Positions 34,010-42,771 of a stretch of DNA of 64,000 nucleotides are shown here, one piece after another. The notes below the pieces were generated by a model. The model worked only from the letters and a program-made list of their open reading frames with translations, was not told the origin of the DNA and did not search any database. Every line of letters starts with the position of its first letter. Positions within the stretch are counted from its first letter, which is position 1. Made by a program: the position numbers and the translations under genes. This stretch comes from CAIWHR01 sp963726775 (GTDB taxonomy: Bacteria > Pseudomonadota > Gammaproteobacteria > Burkholderiales > Casimicrobiaceae), in assembly GCA_963726775.1 (NCBI GenBank), contig CAVSDL010000006.1, forward strand, positions 248,001-312,000, given 5' to 3'.

Positions 34010-34413
34010 CGAAGCCACAAAATGAAATGCCCCCGGGCTCGGCCAACCTTGAACAAAGCAGGCTGGCGTACTGCCGAGGGCAGAAATCTTCCTTGCGGAT
34101 TGACAAATTTTTTCACAATCCGCAGGTTAGGTCAATAGTGACGGCTTCGCAATCGTCCGTTCGGAGTACAGCGGCCACCGGAAAGGTGGGGATCAAGTTT
34201 GGCATTCGGTGCGTCAATTTCCAAACTGGCTCGTTCGTGTTTCATCAAATTCCAGATTGAGTCGGCGGAAAACCAGCAAATCCCGGAATGGGAGGGACGG
34301 GCGAAGTAATCTCGGCCGGTCGCAAGCCGCAATGATGGCTCATCCTCTGAGCCACTAACGCCCCATCATGAACAAACGGCGCGCAAAGTGCGCTCCGTCC
34401 TTCGGAGTCGACC
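34010..34413. other. AT-richer intergenic region with an inverted repeat
   Basis: No gene is supported in these 404 bases between the divergent NYN and VWA genes. It contains the 9-bp inverted repeat at 34094-34124. Promoters for both genes are expected here. Confidence 0.5.
34094..34124. promoter_or_regulatory. Perfect 9-bp inverted repeat, possible operator
   Basis: TGCGGATTG (34094-34102) and CAATCCGCA (34116-34124) are separated by an A/T-rich 13-nt spacer. A TTGACA hexamer (34100-34105) overlaps the left arm. The site is upstream of the NYN gene. It could be a repressor site or a hairpin. Confidence 0.5.
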
Positions 34414-35760
34414 ATGCCCACCGCCAACACCACGTCGTCCGCCGTTCAACTGCTGCTCACACCCGAGAAGGCGGCCCTCGCGGCCGGTCACGCGACCACG
34501 CTGCGGTTGCTGGCCCGCGTGCAGGCACCCGATCTTCCGCCCGGAACGGTTCCGCGCACGCCGCTGCATCTCGCACTGGTGCTCGACCGCTCGGGGTCGA
34601 TGAGCGGTGCGCCGCTCGAGGAAGCGAAGCGCTGCGCCCGCCACATCGTCGACAGCCTCGCCCCGGGCGACCGCGCGGCGATCTTCGCCTTCGACGACGA
34701 GATCGAATGCGTCGCGCCGTTGACGGCGGCGGCCGACAAGCTGGCGCTGTCGGCGGCGCTCGCCGCGGTGGGCAGCGGCGGTTCGACCAACCTGCACGGC
34801 GGCTGGCGCGCGGGGGCCGACGAACTGGCCGGAAAGCTCGCCGGCGAAGACGTGCATCGCGTGATCCTGCTCTCCGACGGCTGCGCCAACATCGGCGAGA
34901 CCGATCTGGAGAAGATAGCGGGCCAGTGCAAGACGCTCGCGCAGCGCGGCGTGTCGACGTCGACCTACGGCCTGGGGCACGATTTCAACGAGGGCCTGAT
35001 GCTGGCGATGGCCAACGCCGGGCAGGGCAATGCGTACTACGGACAGACGGCCGCCGATCTTGCCGAGCCGTTCGCGGCCGAGTTCGCGCTGCTGACGAGC
35101 CTGTGCGCGCGCGGCCTGGTGTTGAAGGTCAACGCGCCCGCCACCTTCGGGGTGAAACTGCGCAATGACTACGAGCCCGTCGAGGGCGAGCCGCTGACCT
35201 GGAAGCTGCCCGATCTCGCGTTCGCGTCCGAGGCGTGGGCGGTGCTCGAGCTCGAAATCCCGGCGACCGATGCATTGGGAGTCGATGCGGTCGCGCTGCC
35301 GGTCACGGTGTCGGTCCAGGCGGCTGCGAAGGACAGCGCGCCGCTCTTTCTGATGACGGCGCTGCCGCCGATGGAGGTCGTCGGCCGGGCTGCGTGGAAA
35401 TCGATGCCGGCCGACGAGCTTGTCACCCGGCGAGTTCTCGAACTTGCCGCCGGCGCCGTCCTGGAGGAGGTCCGGGCGGCCATCGAGGCGGACAACTGGG
35501 AGCGCGCGCAGCGGCTGGTCGACGATGCCGCGACGCGTTTCGCGCAGCACGACTGGGCGACGGCCATCCTGGCCACGATGCGGCGGTTGATCAAGGAGCG
35601 CGACAGGCTTGCGTCCAAGGAAGCCGCGTTTGCCAGTCGATCCACCAGCCGCCGCCTTGTGTCGCGCGACGAAACCAGGTACTGCGACGCCGACATGCTG
35701 TCGGTCCCGGCGTTCCTGCGCCGGAAGCCGGAGCAGGGGAAGGGCAGGCGCGACCTCTGA
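34414..35760 (+). CDS. VWA-domain protein
   Basis: 448-residue protein with an N-terminal Ig-like strand region and a von Willebrand factor A domain from about 45. The metal site (MIDAS) is DRSGSMSG, followed by STNLHGGW and VILLSDGCANIGETD. There is no signal peptide, so it is probably cytoplasmic, like the YfbK/CoxE-type VWA proteins. The C-terminal region is helical, with an SRSTSRRL tail. The last 40 codons and the following 30 bp recur as a diverged fragment at 37723-37853. Confidence 0.87.
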   Translation: MPTANTTSSAVQLLLTPEKAALAAGHATTLRLLARVQAPDLPPGTVPRTPLHLALVLDRSGSMSGAPLEEAKRCARHIVDSLAPGDRAAIFAFDDEIECVAPLTAAADKLALSAALAAVGSGGSTNLHGGWRAGADELAGKLAGEDVHRVILLSDGCANIGETDLEKIAGQCKTLAQRGVSTSTYGLGHDFNEGLMLAMANAGQGNAYYGQTAADLAEPFAAEFALLTSLCARGLVLKVNAPATFGVKLRNDYEPVEGEPLTWKLPDLAFASEAWAVLELEIPATDALGVDAVALPVTVSVQAAAKDSAPLFLMTALPPMEVVGRAAWKSMPADELVTRRVLELAAGAVLEEVRAAIEADNWERAQRLVDDAATRFAQHDWATAILATMRRLIKERDRLASKEAAFASRSTSRRLVSRDETRYCDADMLSVPAFLRRKPEQGKGRRDL

Positions 35761-35910
35761 GCGACGGTGGGTGCGGGTCGGCGGGTCGGGAGTTGGTAAG
35801 GTTTCCTATATCTTCCGAGGATGTGTCCAGCAAGCTGGCATTCGTGCCAACGTCCGCCATTGCGATGACGGACGGTGTTCGATCTCTAGGCAACGTGTAG
35901 GAGACTATTC

Positions 35911-36576
35911 ATGAACCCATTCCTATTTGTACTAATCGCAGTTGTAATGGGCAGCGCTTTGTATCAGAAGGGTGCCAGCGCGAGTACTGACCTGGCAATA
36001 ATCAAGAACCTATTTGATAAAGTAGATTCAACCCCTGTTAGTTCAGATGAAGCGAGAATTGCATTCAAGATTGGAATGAAGAATCTCTGTGAAGTAAACG
36101 GAAAAGATCCAACAGCGGGGTTTGGAACTACAGAAGAATGTCTTGGCAAACTGGAAAGTCGCACCGATCCAATGTGCTCGAAAAGAGTATTTGGCTCAAC
36201 AAGAAAAGAATACCACTCGAGAGGCGAGCTGAAGTCTGAATTTATGAACTACCTCGATTGCGCATTCACCGATTTCGAAATACCCGATTACTATGCATCA
36301 ACTCGGCTACAGCATGAAGCGCGCCAGTCACGCCTACCTGCAAGCCCATACCGAGGATGCCCAACGATTCCAACGGGCTCTAAAAAAAACTGCAGCGCCT
36401 TGAGCCGAACGAAACCATCGTGTTCCAGGACGAGACTGGCTTCACCTTGCATCCGCGCCTCGGGTTCGGCTGGGCCCGTCGCGGAGAACGCCTGCGGGTA
36501 CCTACCACCAGCCAGCATCACACCCGCCTCAACCTTTCCGGCTGGGTGGCGCCATTGCTCGGGCGCTACGGCATGA
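35911..36576 (+). CDS. Exported low-GC protein with a chimeric C-terminus
   Basis: The first about 130 residues form a real-looking secreted protein: GGAG before the ATG, a signal peptide (MNPFLFVLIAVVMGSALYQK), then a domain with five Cys (LCEVNG, EECLGK, MCSKR, LDCAFTD). Base composition is much more AT-rich than the neighbours. From about 36293 the frame runs into an IS630 fragment in the wrong phase, so the last about 90 residues (rich in Ser/Pro/Arg) are accidental. The native 3' end is lost. I do not recognise the family. Confidence 0.6.
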   Translation: MNPFLFVLIAVVMGSALYQKGASASTDLAIIKNLFDKVDSTPVSSDEARIAFKIGMKNLCEVNGKDPTAGFGTTEECLGKLESRTDPMCSKRVFGSTRKEYHSRGELKSEFMNYLDCAFTDFEIPDYYASTRLQHEARQSRLPASPYRGCPTIPTGSKKNCSALSRTKPSCSRTRLASPCIRASGSAGPVAENACGYLPPASITPASTFPAGWRHCSGATA

Positions 36577-36791
36577 TCCGCACCGAGCAAGGTAATCGCG
36601 AGGGTTTCCTCGACGTGTTGCGCGATCTCTATCGCCGTCTGCGACAGCGCCAGATCACTTTGTACGTCGATGGCGCTGGCTGGCATAAGGGACTTCCGGT
36701 TCGCGATTTTCTGCGCACCCACTCGCGCCTGCATTTGGAATACCTGCCTCCGTACCAACCGGCCCTGAATATGCAGGAGCGGATCTGGCGG
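36293..36791 (+). pseudogene. IS630-family transposase fragment A (catalytic domain, no HTH)
   Basis: The sequence reads MHQLGYSMKRASHAYLQAHT in one frame up to a run of eight As (36382-36389), then IVFQDETGFTLHPRLGFGWA in another. The DDE acids are visible: Asp in FQDETGF, Asp in YVDGAGWHKG, Glu in ALNMQERIW. The N-terminal helix-turn-helix half is missing. Losing one A would restore one frame; IS630-type elements can use slippage at such runs, but here it is more simply a broken copy. It ends where fragment B begins. Confidence 0.82.
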
Positions 36792-37325
36792 CGGATACGC
36801 GCAAATTGGGGACGGCCATGGGGGTTAGTCACATGATGGTGTCGCGGGTGTGGGCGAAGCACACCTTGAAGCCGCACCGGGTTGATGGGTACTTGGCCTC
36901 CAACGATCCGGAGTTCGAAGCGAAGGCGGCAGACGCAATCGGTCTGTACCTGAACCCGCCGGCGCACGCAGCAGTGTTCTGCGTCGATGAGAAGACGGCG
37001 ATCCAAGCGCTTGACCGCAAGGATCCGGTGTTGCCGCTGTCGCCGGGACGCGCCGAGCGACATGGCTTCGAGTATTACCGCCACGGCACACTGTCGCTGT
37101 ACGCCGCGTTCAACACCAAGACCGGTGAGGTGTTGGGCAAGACCGCGGAACGGCATACGTCGGCGGAGTTCGTGGCGTTTCTCACGGATATCGTGGTGAA
37201 CCAGCGCAGAGGCAAAGAGATCCACGTCATTGCGGATAACCTTTCGGCGCACAAGACCAAGCGCGTCGATGCGTTTCTGGCGGAGCATCGCAACGTTCAG
37301 GTTGCCCAACATATCTTACCGACAC
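36792..37325 (+). pseudogene. IS630-family transposase fragment B (HTH and two acids, no Glu)
   Basis: A different IS630 member: GVSHMMVSRVWAKHTLKPHR (HTH end), YLNPPAHAAVFCVDEKTAIQ (first Asp), EIHVIADNLSAHKTKRVDAF (second Asp). It is cut after about NVQVAQHILP, just before the segment that carries the catalytic Glu. It joins fragment A directly at about 36790-36800. The sequence after 37325 is unrelated. Confidence 0.83.
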
Positions 37326-37462
37326 AACCACCGTCTTCTATCGATGCAAACAAATCGACAAGCCCACGTTCGCGTTTGTATCGGGCTCGAGAAGCCCGCG
37401 CCCTCATCCTCACTCGGTCGGATGAAGTTCGCTAGCCGTCCCAGTTTCGCCACAATTCTCTC

Positions 37463-37738
37463 TCATTTTCCCGAGCCGGCTCTCAGGGCGCACGCATTGC
37501 GTCCGAGTGTTCGCAGGCGACCCACTTGCCAGAACCCGCCTTCCGAAAACAGGGTTGCAGGGCCCGCATCAGGTATGAAACGTGGTTTGACGGTCGGTGG
37601 CCTGCGGAGGGTTTGCTGGACCACACAGCACCGTTGTGCAGCTATGCGGAGCTTGTCCAGCAGTTCGAGACGCGTGCCTTCCTTGGCCTTGAGGTCAACA
37701 TCGCAGGTCATGGATTGAAAGCCCAGCGGGACGTCCAC
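37463..37738 (-). pseudogene. OsmC-family protein fragment
   Basis: The minus-strand frame starts DVPLGFQSMTCDVDLKAKEG and contains IAAQRCCVVQQTLRRPPTVK, the C-terminal part of OsmC-like peroxiredoxins with its Cys. The N-terminal two-thirds, including the first catalytic Cys region, is absent. At about 37735 the frame meets the VWA-gene fragment that lies on the other strand, marking a recombination junction. Confidence 0.6.
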
Positions 37739-37853
37739 GAGCCGACGCCTTGCGTCGCGCGACGAATCGAGGAGCTGCGACGCCGAAATGCTGTCGGTCC
37801 CCGCGTTCCTGCGCCGGAAACCGGAGCAGGGGAAGGGCAGGCGCGATCTCTGA
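37723..37853 (+). pseudogene. Second, diverged copy of the VWA gene 3' end
   Basis: Codons for DAEMLSVPAFLRRKPEQGKG then RRDL and the TGA stop repeat the end of the VWA gene at 35640-35760 in the same frame, and the similarity continues about 30 bp past the stop (GGGTGCGGGTCGGC). The divergence is moderate, about one base in ten by eye, so this is an old paralogue remnant, not a recent duplication. Two IS630 fragments and the OsmC fragment lie between the copies. Confidence 0.8.
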
Positions 37854-37885
37854 GCGACGATGGGTGCGGGTCGGCAGGTCGAAAA

Positions 37886-38650
37886 TCAGCCCGGCTCCAT
37901 GCCCTTCTTCTTGATGACCGGGACGGCGCTCGGTGAAGCGATGAACTTGACCAGCGCCCCGGCCGCGGCGGGCTGGCTGGCCCCGGTATGAATGCCTGCG
38001 GTGAACAGGGTCGTTCCCTGAATCGCCGCTGGCAGCGGTCCGAGATAGTCGATGCCGGCAACCGGCAACAGTTCGCTGATCTGGTGAAATCCAAGCTCCG
38101 CTTCGCCGCGCGCGACCAGGCCGCCGACCGCCACGCCGGGCGGCGCGACCTTGGCCTTGGCTTTCATCTCCTCGGCAATACCCATGCGCTGGAACAACCC
38201 GAGGAGATAGGTGCCGCTCGGACCTGTCGAATACGCAATCGACTTGGCCGCGAGCAATGCCTGCTTGACCGCATCCGGCGTGCTGATGTCGGGCTTGGGC
38301 GCGCCACTGCGCACGCAGGCGCCCACATCCGACTTGAGGAGCGGGGCGCGGCTGCCCGGAACGATCATGCCCTGTTTGATCAGGTTGTCGATGTCCGGGG
38401 CGGCGAGAATGACGAGATCGACGACCTCGCCTCCTTGCAGGCGCTTCAGCACATCGACGGTTCCGGTCCACATCCCCACGATCTTGTTCCCGGTGCTGCT
38501 TTCGAAATCGGGGGTGAGTGCGACCACGACATCCCGGACGGCCGCTGACCCCAGCACCTTGACTTCCGCCGCGTGCACCATCCCGGCAAGGACGAAGCTG
38601 AAGGCGGCGCAGATCGATGCAGCGGTCATCCCGCGCGGTTTCATTTTCAT
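37886..38650 (-). CDS. ModA-like periplasmic substrate-binding protein
   Basis: 254 residues with a signal peptide (AASICAAFSFVLAGMVHAAE) and a type 2 periplasmic binding fold: VKVLGSAAVRDVVVALTPDF, DLVILAAPDIDNLIKQG, SIAYSTGPSGTYLLGLFQRM and GELGFHQ-like strands. It resembles molybdate-binding ModA proteins and the ModA-like solute-binding proteins found without transporters. No ModB or ModC is adjacent, so the ligand and transporter are unknown. Confidence 0.83.
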   Translation of the reverse strand: MKMKPRGMTAASICAAFSFVLAGMVHAAEVKVLGSAAVRDVVVALTPDFESSTGNKIVGMWTGTVDVLKRLQGGEVVDLVILAAPDIDNLIKQGMIVPGSRAPLLKSDVGACVRSGAPKPDISTPDAVKQALLAAKSIAYSTGPSGTYLLGLFQRMGIAEEMKAKAKVAPPGVAVGGLVARGEAELGFHQISELLPVAGIDYLGPLPAAIQGTTLFTAGIHTGASQPAAAGALVKFIASPSAVPVIKKKGMEPG

Positions 38651-39192
38651 GGCTTCTCCGTTGGTCGGCGACGACGCCCGTCATTCTTGCATCAATTCCA
38701 TGGCCGTGGAACAGCCGCTGACGCAGCATCGAGCGGTCATCTGAAACCAGGCGACACGAGCCACATTCAGCGTATCGAACGCGTTCGTCCATGCCTGACA
38801 TCGACGGGCAGCCGCGAATGGCAGGGCCTGAACCGACCTCCGGAACTCAATTTGGCGCCCGCGCCGTCGGGGCTGGCCGATGGGCCGGCTCGCGCTGCAC
38901 CGCGGTATCGCTATCTTCTTGATCTGCACCAAGGTGTGGCCCGCCCGCCCGGGCAAGAATCGATGCTTAGCGTCCGGCGCGCACCCCGGCAATTACGCCC
39001 GACCGTCGCGCGGGACGCCACAGGAGACTCACTCTTGCTGCAGATGGTCATTCAAAGCCACGGCGGTGGCGCGCAGACGGCCGGCAACCTGGTGGCGATG
39101 GCGTTATTCGCCGATGGGCAGGGGTGTTTCGTAGATCCGAAGCAGATGCGTGTCTTGGTACAGCTCGAGTCGAACCCATCGGAGGAATGAAC
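38651..39192. other. Intergenic region, 542 bp
   Basis: No gene is supported on either strand. Open frames here lack codon bias or ribosome binding sites. The only functional signal is the GGAGGA just before the DUF6455 start at 39193. Confidence 0.45.
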
Positions 39193-39522
39193 ATGAACCC
39201 GACATTGTTCCAGATCGGAACAGCCATATTAATGATGGCCGTGAGCATTGCCCTTATCGTGTGGTTTTTCAGATATCTGGCGGCTGCTTCCGGAAGACGC
39301 ACGATGCAAATGCTCACGCGCGCCGGCGTGGACCCCGAAGTTGCCAGGCGCGGTGATACCGAGGCGATCATCCAGGATGTACGGCGCCGGTGCGTAAGGT
39401 GCCAGGCCGAGGATTTGTGCGATCGGTGGCTCGCCGGGAAAGTCGAAGGCGACCACAGCTTTTGCCCCAACGCGCAGATATTTCGCGCGTTGCCCAAGAC
39501 CGCCGCGCCAAGCACGCTCTAG
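39193..39522 (+). CDS. DUF6455-like membrane-anchored Cys protein
   Basis: 109 residues. The ATG at 39193 is chosen over 39187 because GGAGGA is then 6 nt away. One membrane helix (about 6-28, QIGTAILMMAVSIALIVWFF) is followed by a small cytoplasmic domain with three Cys (RRRCVRCQAEDLCDRWL) and a fourth in SFCPNAQIFRAL, which fits the DUF6455 pattern and a possible metal or redox site. It is followed by a CBS-domain gene in the same direction. Confidence 0.75.
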   Translation: MNPTLFQIGTAILMMAVSIALIVWFFRYLAAASGRRTMQMLTRAGVDPEVARRGDTEAIIQDVRRRCVRCQAEDLCDRWLAGKVEGDHSFCPNAQIFRALPKTAAPSTL

Positions 39523-39723
39523 CGTCGTGCAGCCGAGTGCGCGCAGGCCTGCAAGGGCCTTGCCAGTCAACGTCTCACATCGGTGGTCGGCGTAGCATCG
39601 TTGGAGAGGGACGGGCGGGCGAGAGAGCAGACCTCGCGGGTCGCGCACGACGTGTGCCGGCACGTGGCCGGGGGGCGACGGCGGCGCTCCGCAATCCTCC
39701 AAATTCAGGAGTGGGGAAGTTCG

Positions 39724-40155
39724 ATGTTCGATAGACCGGTCAGAAGCGTCATGCAGCGACGAGAGGTTCTCAAGGCTGCGCCGGAGACCCTCGTCAGCAA
39801 AGCTGCCGAGCTCATGGCAGCCAAGAGTATCGGCGCGATCATGGTAATTGAAGACGATCGTCTCGTCGGGATTTTCACCGAGCGCGACGTCGTATTTCGG
39901 GTCGTTGCGCGTGGGCTGGACGCGCAAGCCACACGGCTTGCCGACGTGATGACCCGCGCGCCGCACACCGTTGATCCGGATAAGCCTTTCGGGTACGCGT
40001 TGCGGGTGATGCAAGAGAACGGTTTTCGCCACCTGCCCGTTATGCAGGACGACAAGCCCATTGGGATCGTTTCATCTCGCAGCGCGATGGATCCCGAATT
40101 GGAAGAGTTCGTGTCTGAAGTACATCGGCGGGAACATTTCGGGAAAGAACCCTAG
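39724..40155 (+). CDS. Two-CBS-domain protein
   Basis: 143 residues that consist of a tandem pair of CBS domains: VSKAAELMAAKSIGAIMVIE followed by DDRLVGIFTERDVVFRVV, and PFGYALRVMQENGFRHLPVM followed by DDKPIGIVSSR. CBS pairs bind adenine nucleotides and sense energy state. It starts at ATG 39724; the longer open frame has no better start. Nine bp separate its stop from the beta-propeller gene. Confidence 0.9.
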   Translation: MFDRPVRSVMQRREVLKAAPETLVSKAAELMAAKSIGAIMVIEDDRLVGIFTERDVVFRVVARGLDAQATRLADVMTRAPHTVDPDKPFGYALRVMQENGFRHLPVMQDDKPIGIVSSRSAMDPELEEFVSEVHRREHFGKEP

Positions 40156-40164
40156 GAAGGAACA

Positions 40165-41220
40165 ATGAGACACGCACTGTTGTACGCGATCGTACTGTTG
40201 ATGGGGCTCCCGATGAGCGTCGTCCCGGCCCTGTCCCAGCAGGAGGGACATCTGCAGCCGGGCTCAGACCCGTCGGTGCTGCCCGGTCCCGTCCTCATCG
40301 CCGACGAGGACAACGACCGCATCGTCCTTGTCGATCCGCAGGGACGGATCATCTGGACGTTCCCCGAGGCCGGCGACCTGCGTCCGGGCGAGACATTCAA
40401 GTCGCCGGATGACGCCTTCTACAGCGCCGATGGCAAGCAGATCATCGTCACGCACGAAGAGAACTTTGCCGTCTCGCTGGTGGACATCGCCAGTCGCCGC
40501 ATTGTCTGGCGCTACGGCACCCCGGGCGTGCACGGGCATGGGCCCAACCAGCTCTGGAACCCCGACGACGCCCTCCTGCTCCCCGACGGGCACGTCCTGA
40601 TCCCGGACATCAAGAATTGCCGCATCCTCGTGATCGCTCAGGGGGCCCAGACACCCGAGCGGATCCATGGCGCGGAGCGCAGGCCGCCGGGCGGTTGCAA
40701 GCACGACCCGCCGCGCGCGTTCGGCAGCCCCAATGGCGCTTTCCCGATGCTCAACGGCCACTATCTTGTCACCGAGATCCAGGGGGCGTGGCACAGCGAA
40801 TTCGACCTCAAGACCGGCGCGGTGATCCGGAGCTTCCAGGTTCCGGGGGTGCGCTACCCGTCCGATAGCAACGAGGTCGCGCCGGGGCGCTACATCACCG
40901 CCGACTACTCCAAGCCAGGCCAGCTCGTGATGTTCGACGACCAGGGCAAGGTGCTCTGGCGCTACAAGCCCGCCGGCAAGGACGCGCTCGACCATCCCTC
41001 ATTGGCCAAGGTGTTGCCCAACGGCATGGTTATCGCCAATGACGATTCCAATCACCGCGTCATCGTCGTCGACCCGAAGACGAATCGTATCGTGTGGCAG
41101 TACGGAGTCACCGGAAAGAAAGGGCGCGAACCCGGCCTGCTCAATACCCCGGACGGGGTGGATCTGGCGCCGCCCTATTCACTGCTCATTCAGCACGCAA
41201 AGACCATGGGGACGCCATAA
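40165..41220 (+). CDS. Exported PQQ-like beta-propeller protein
   Basis: 351 residues with a signal peptide (about 1-25, ending VPALSQQ). Repeated blades of the PQQ/NHL type follow: NDRIVLVDPQGRIIWTFPEA, SRRIVWRYGTPG, NRIVWQYGVTG. The HGHGPNQLWNPDDALLLPDG motif recurs in bacterial arylsulfotransferase-like and NHL-like propellers. No catalytic residues can be assigned. GAAGGAA precedes the ATG. It is co-directional with the CBS gene 9 bp upstream. Confidence 0.82.
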   Translation: MRHALLYAIVLLMGLPMSVVPALSQQEGHLQPGSDPSVLPGPVLIADEDNDRIVLVDPQGRIIWTFPEAGDLRPGETFKSPDDAFYSADGKQIIVTHEENFAVSLVDIASRRIVWRYGTPGVHGHGPNQLWNPDDALLLPDGHVLIPDIKNCRILVIAQGAQTPERIHGAERRPPGGCKHDPPRAFGSPNGAFPMLNGHYLVTEIQGAWHSEFDLKTGAVIRSFQVPGVRYPSDSNEVAPGRYITADYSKPGQLVMFDDQGKVLWRYKPAGKDALDHPSLAKVLPNGMVIANDDSNHRVIVVDPKTNRIVWQYGVTGKKGREPGLLNTPDGVDLAPPYSLLIQHAKTMGTP

Positions 41221-41566
41221 CGCATCAGGTCCGCCCAATGGCAGCGCCGAGACTGGCCAAGAGGACAGTCCCGTGTCGTAGAGCGAGCGCGTCACTGCCA
41301 CCGTCGTGATCGATCTCGCCTGATTCCGGGTCGCGTTGAGCCACCGCTGCGGCGGCGTTTGTCGGACGGTGGGTGCGGAAACCCGCCCGGTACGCGCGAT
41401 CCTTGCGCGCGAGGCCCGCGGCTGGCAGGCTCACATCGTGATCCACCTCGCCGCTACCCTTGCCGAGGCGTGACTCAGGTTGCGCTCGACAGGTCGTCAG
41501 AGGCGAGCGTCTTCTCCCATCCGGCCGCGGCGGATATTCTCTTCGCGTCCATAGGACTCATATCCG
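41221..41566. other. Intergenic region, 346 bp
   Basis: I see no gene or recognised repeat. It must hold the promoter of the WYL regulator. No strong promoter match is obvious. Confidence 0.45.
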
Positions 41567-42541
41567 ATGAACCGCCTTGAACGCTTCTACAAGATCGACC
41601 AGCTGCTGCAGGAACGTACCGTCGTTGCCCGCGACGCCTTTCTCGACGAACTCGAAGTCTCGCTCGCCACGTTCAAGCGCGATCTCGAGTACATGCGCGA
41701 CCGCTTCAACGCGCCGGTGGTCTGGGATCCGGAGGCGCGCGGCTATCGCTACGAAAAGTCGGGAAAGGTCGGCCCGAAATTCGCGCTGCCGGGGCTGTGG
41801 TTCACGGAAGACGAGGCCTACGCCCTGGTCACGATGCAGACCCTGCTCGCGTCGCTCGACCAGGGCGGATTGATCGGCCCGCACATCGCGCCGCTGATGG
41901 CGCGGCTGGATGCGATCCTCGGCGCGGGCGAGGCGTCGGCGGGAGAGGTGCGCAAGCGCATCCGGCTTATCTCATTCGGCTCGCGCAAGCTGCCGCTGGA
42001 ACATTTTTCGATGGTCGGTGCCGCGCTGCTAAAGCGCCGCCGTTTGAAGATCGAGTACTACGCGCGCAGCACCGACGCGCACTCGGCGCGCGAGGTGTCG
42101 CCGCAGCGTCTCGTCCACTACCGCGAGAACTGGTACCTCGACACCTGGTGCCATCTGCGCAACGACCTGCGCAGCTTTTCGGTCGACGGCATTCGGCGGA
42201 TAGAAATCCTCGACACGGCGGCCAAGGAGGTCTCGCTGAAGGTGCTGGAAGACTATCTGACCGACAGCTACGGCATCGTGCGCGGCGGCGAGGCGCAGCG
42301 CGCCAAGCTGCGCTTTTCGGTCGAGCGCGCGCGCTGGGTGGCGGCCGAGGTGTGGCATCCCGACCAGAAGGGGAGTTTCGATCCCGAAGGGCGATACATC
42401 CTCGACCTGCCGTTTCGCGACGACCGCGAGCTGGTGCTGGACATCCTCCGCCATGGCGCCGAGGTCGAGGTGCTCTCGCCGCAGGCCCTGCGCCGCAAGG
42501 TGCATGCCGCGCACGAGCAGGCGGCGAAACTTAACGGTTAG
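41567..42541 (+). CDS. WYL-domain transcriptional regulator
   Basis: 324 residues. An N-terminal HTH (RFYKIDQLLQERTVVARDAF, LDELEVSLATFKRDLEYMRD) is followed by a WYL domain (LKIEYYARSTDAHSARE, LVHYRENWYLDTWCHLRND) and a C-terminal WCX-like domain (RWVAAEVWHPDQKG). Such regulators sense nucleic acids or nucleotides and often control defence or repair genes. Its targets are unknown; the gene stands alone. Confidence 0.92.
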   Translation: MNRLERFYKIDQLLQERTVVARDAFLDELEVSLATFKRDLEYMRDRFNAPVVWDPEARGYRYEKSGKVGPKFALPGLWFTEDEAYALVTMQTLLASLDQGGLIGPHIAPLMARLDAILGAGEASAGEVRKRIRLISFGSRKLPLEHFSMVGAALLKRRRLKIEYYARSTDAHSAREVSPQRLVHYRENWYLDTWCHLRNDLRSFSVDGIRRIEILDTAAKEVSLKVLEDYLTDSYGIVRGGEAQRAKLRFSVERARWVAAEVWHPDQKGSFDPEGRYILDLPFRDDRELVLDILRHGAEVEVLSPQALRRKVHAAHEQAAKLNG

Positions 42542-42560
42542 TTCCGACCTTCCGTTGGGC

Positions 42561-42632
42561 GTCGCCTTCAGCCGGATCGGCAGTTGCACGGCGAATGCGG
42601 GGTCGCCTTCAGCCGGATCGGCAGTTGCACGG
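42561..42632 (+). repeat. Two exact 31-bp direct repeats
   Basis: The unit GTCGCCTTCAGCCGGATCGG continues CAGTTGCACGG, at 42561-42591 and again at 42602-42632, period 41 bp, with only 10 bp between. It follows the WYL gene by about 20 bp. It is too short for a CRISPR; the copies are exact, so the duplication is recent or constrained. Confidence 0.9.
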
Positions 42633-42735
42633 GAGCGAATTTCAGAGGTCGCCAAGCGACTGAGCATAGATCCCCGCCTTTGGGATTCTGTTCGGCCGTC
42701 TGACCGATTGCGTGGGCACTTGCCGTGGTGTAGGA

Positions 42736-42767
42736 TGTCTTACTTTAGTCTTACTCACGCTAAGACA
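42736..42767. promoter_or_regulatory. Probable operator of the AbrB-VapC pair
   Basis: TGTCTTA (42736-42742) and TAAGACA (42761-42767) form an inverted repeat just upstream of the antitoxin ATG at 42772. GTCTTACT also occurs twice as a direct repeat (42737 and 42748). Multiple half-sites are usual for AbrB-type antitoxins. Confidence 0.72.
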
Positions 42768-42771
42768 CGCC

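Noticed and set aside
38573..39190. Plus-strand frame ending at the DUF6455 start
   Set aside because: Overlaps the ModA-like gene on the other strand, no RBS, no codon pattern.
42561..42632. Possible start of a CRISPR array
   Set aside because: Only two units with a 10-bp spacer, no cas genes, and the unit lacks repeat features.
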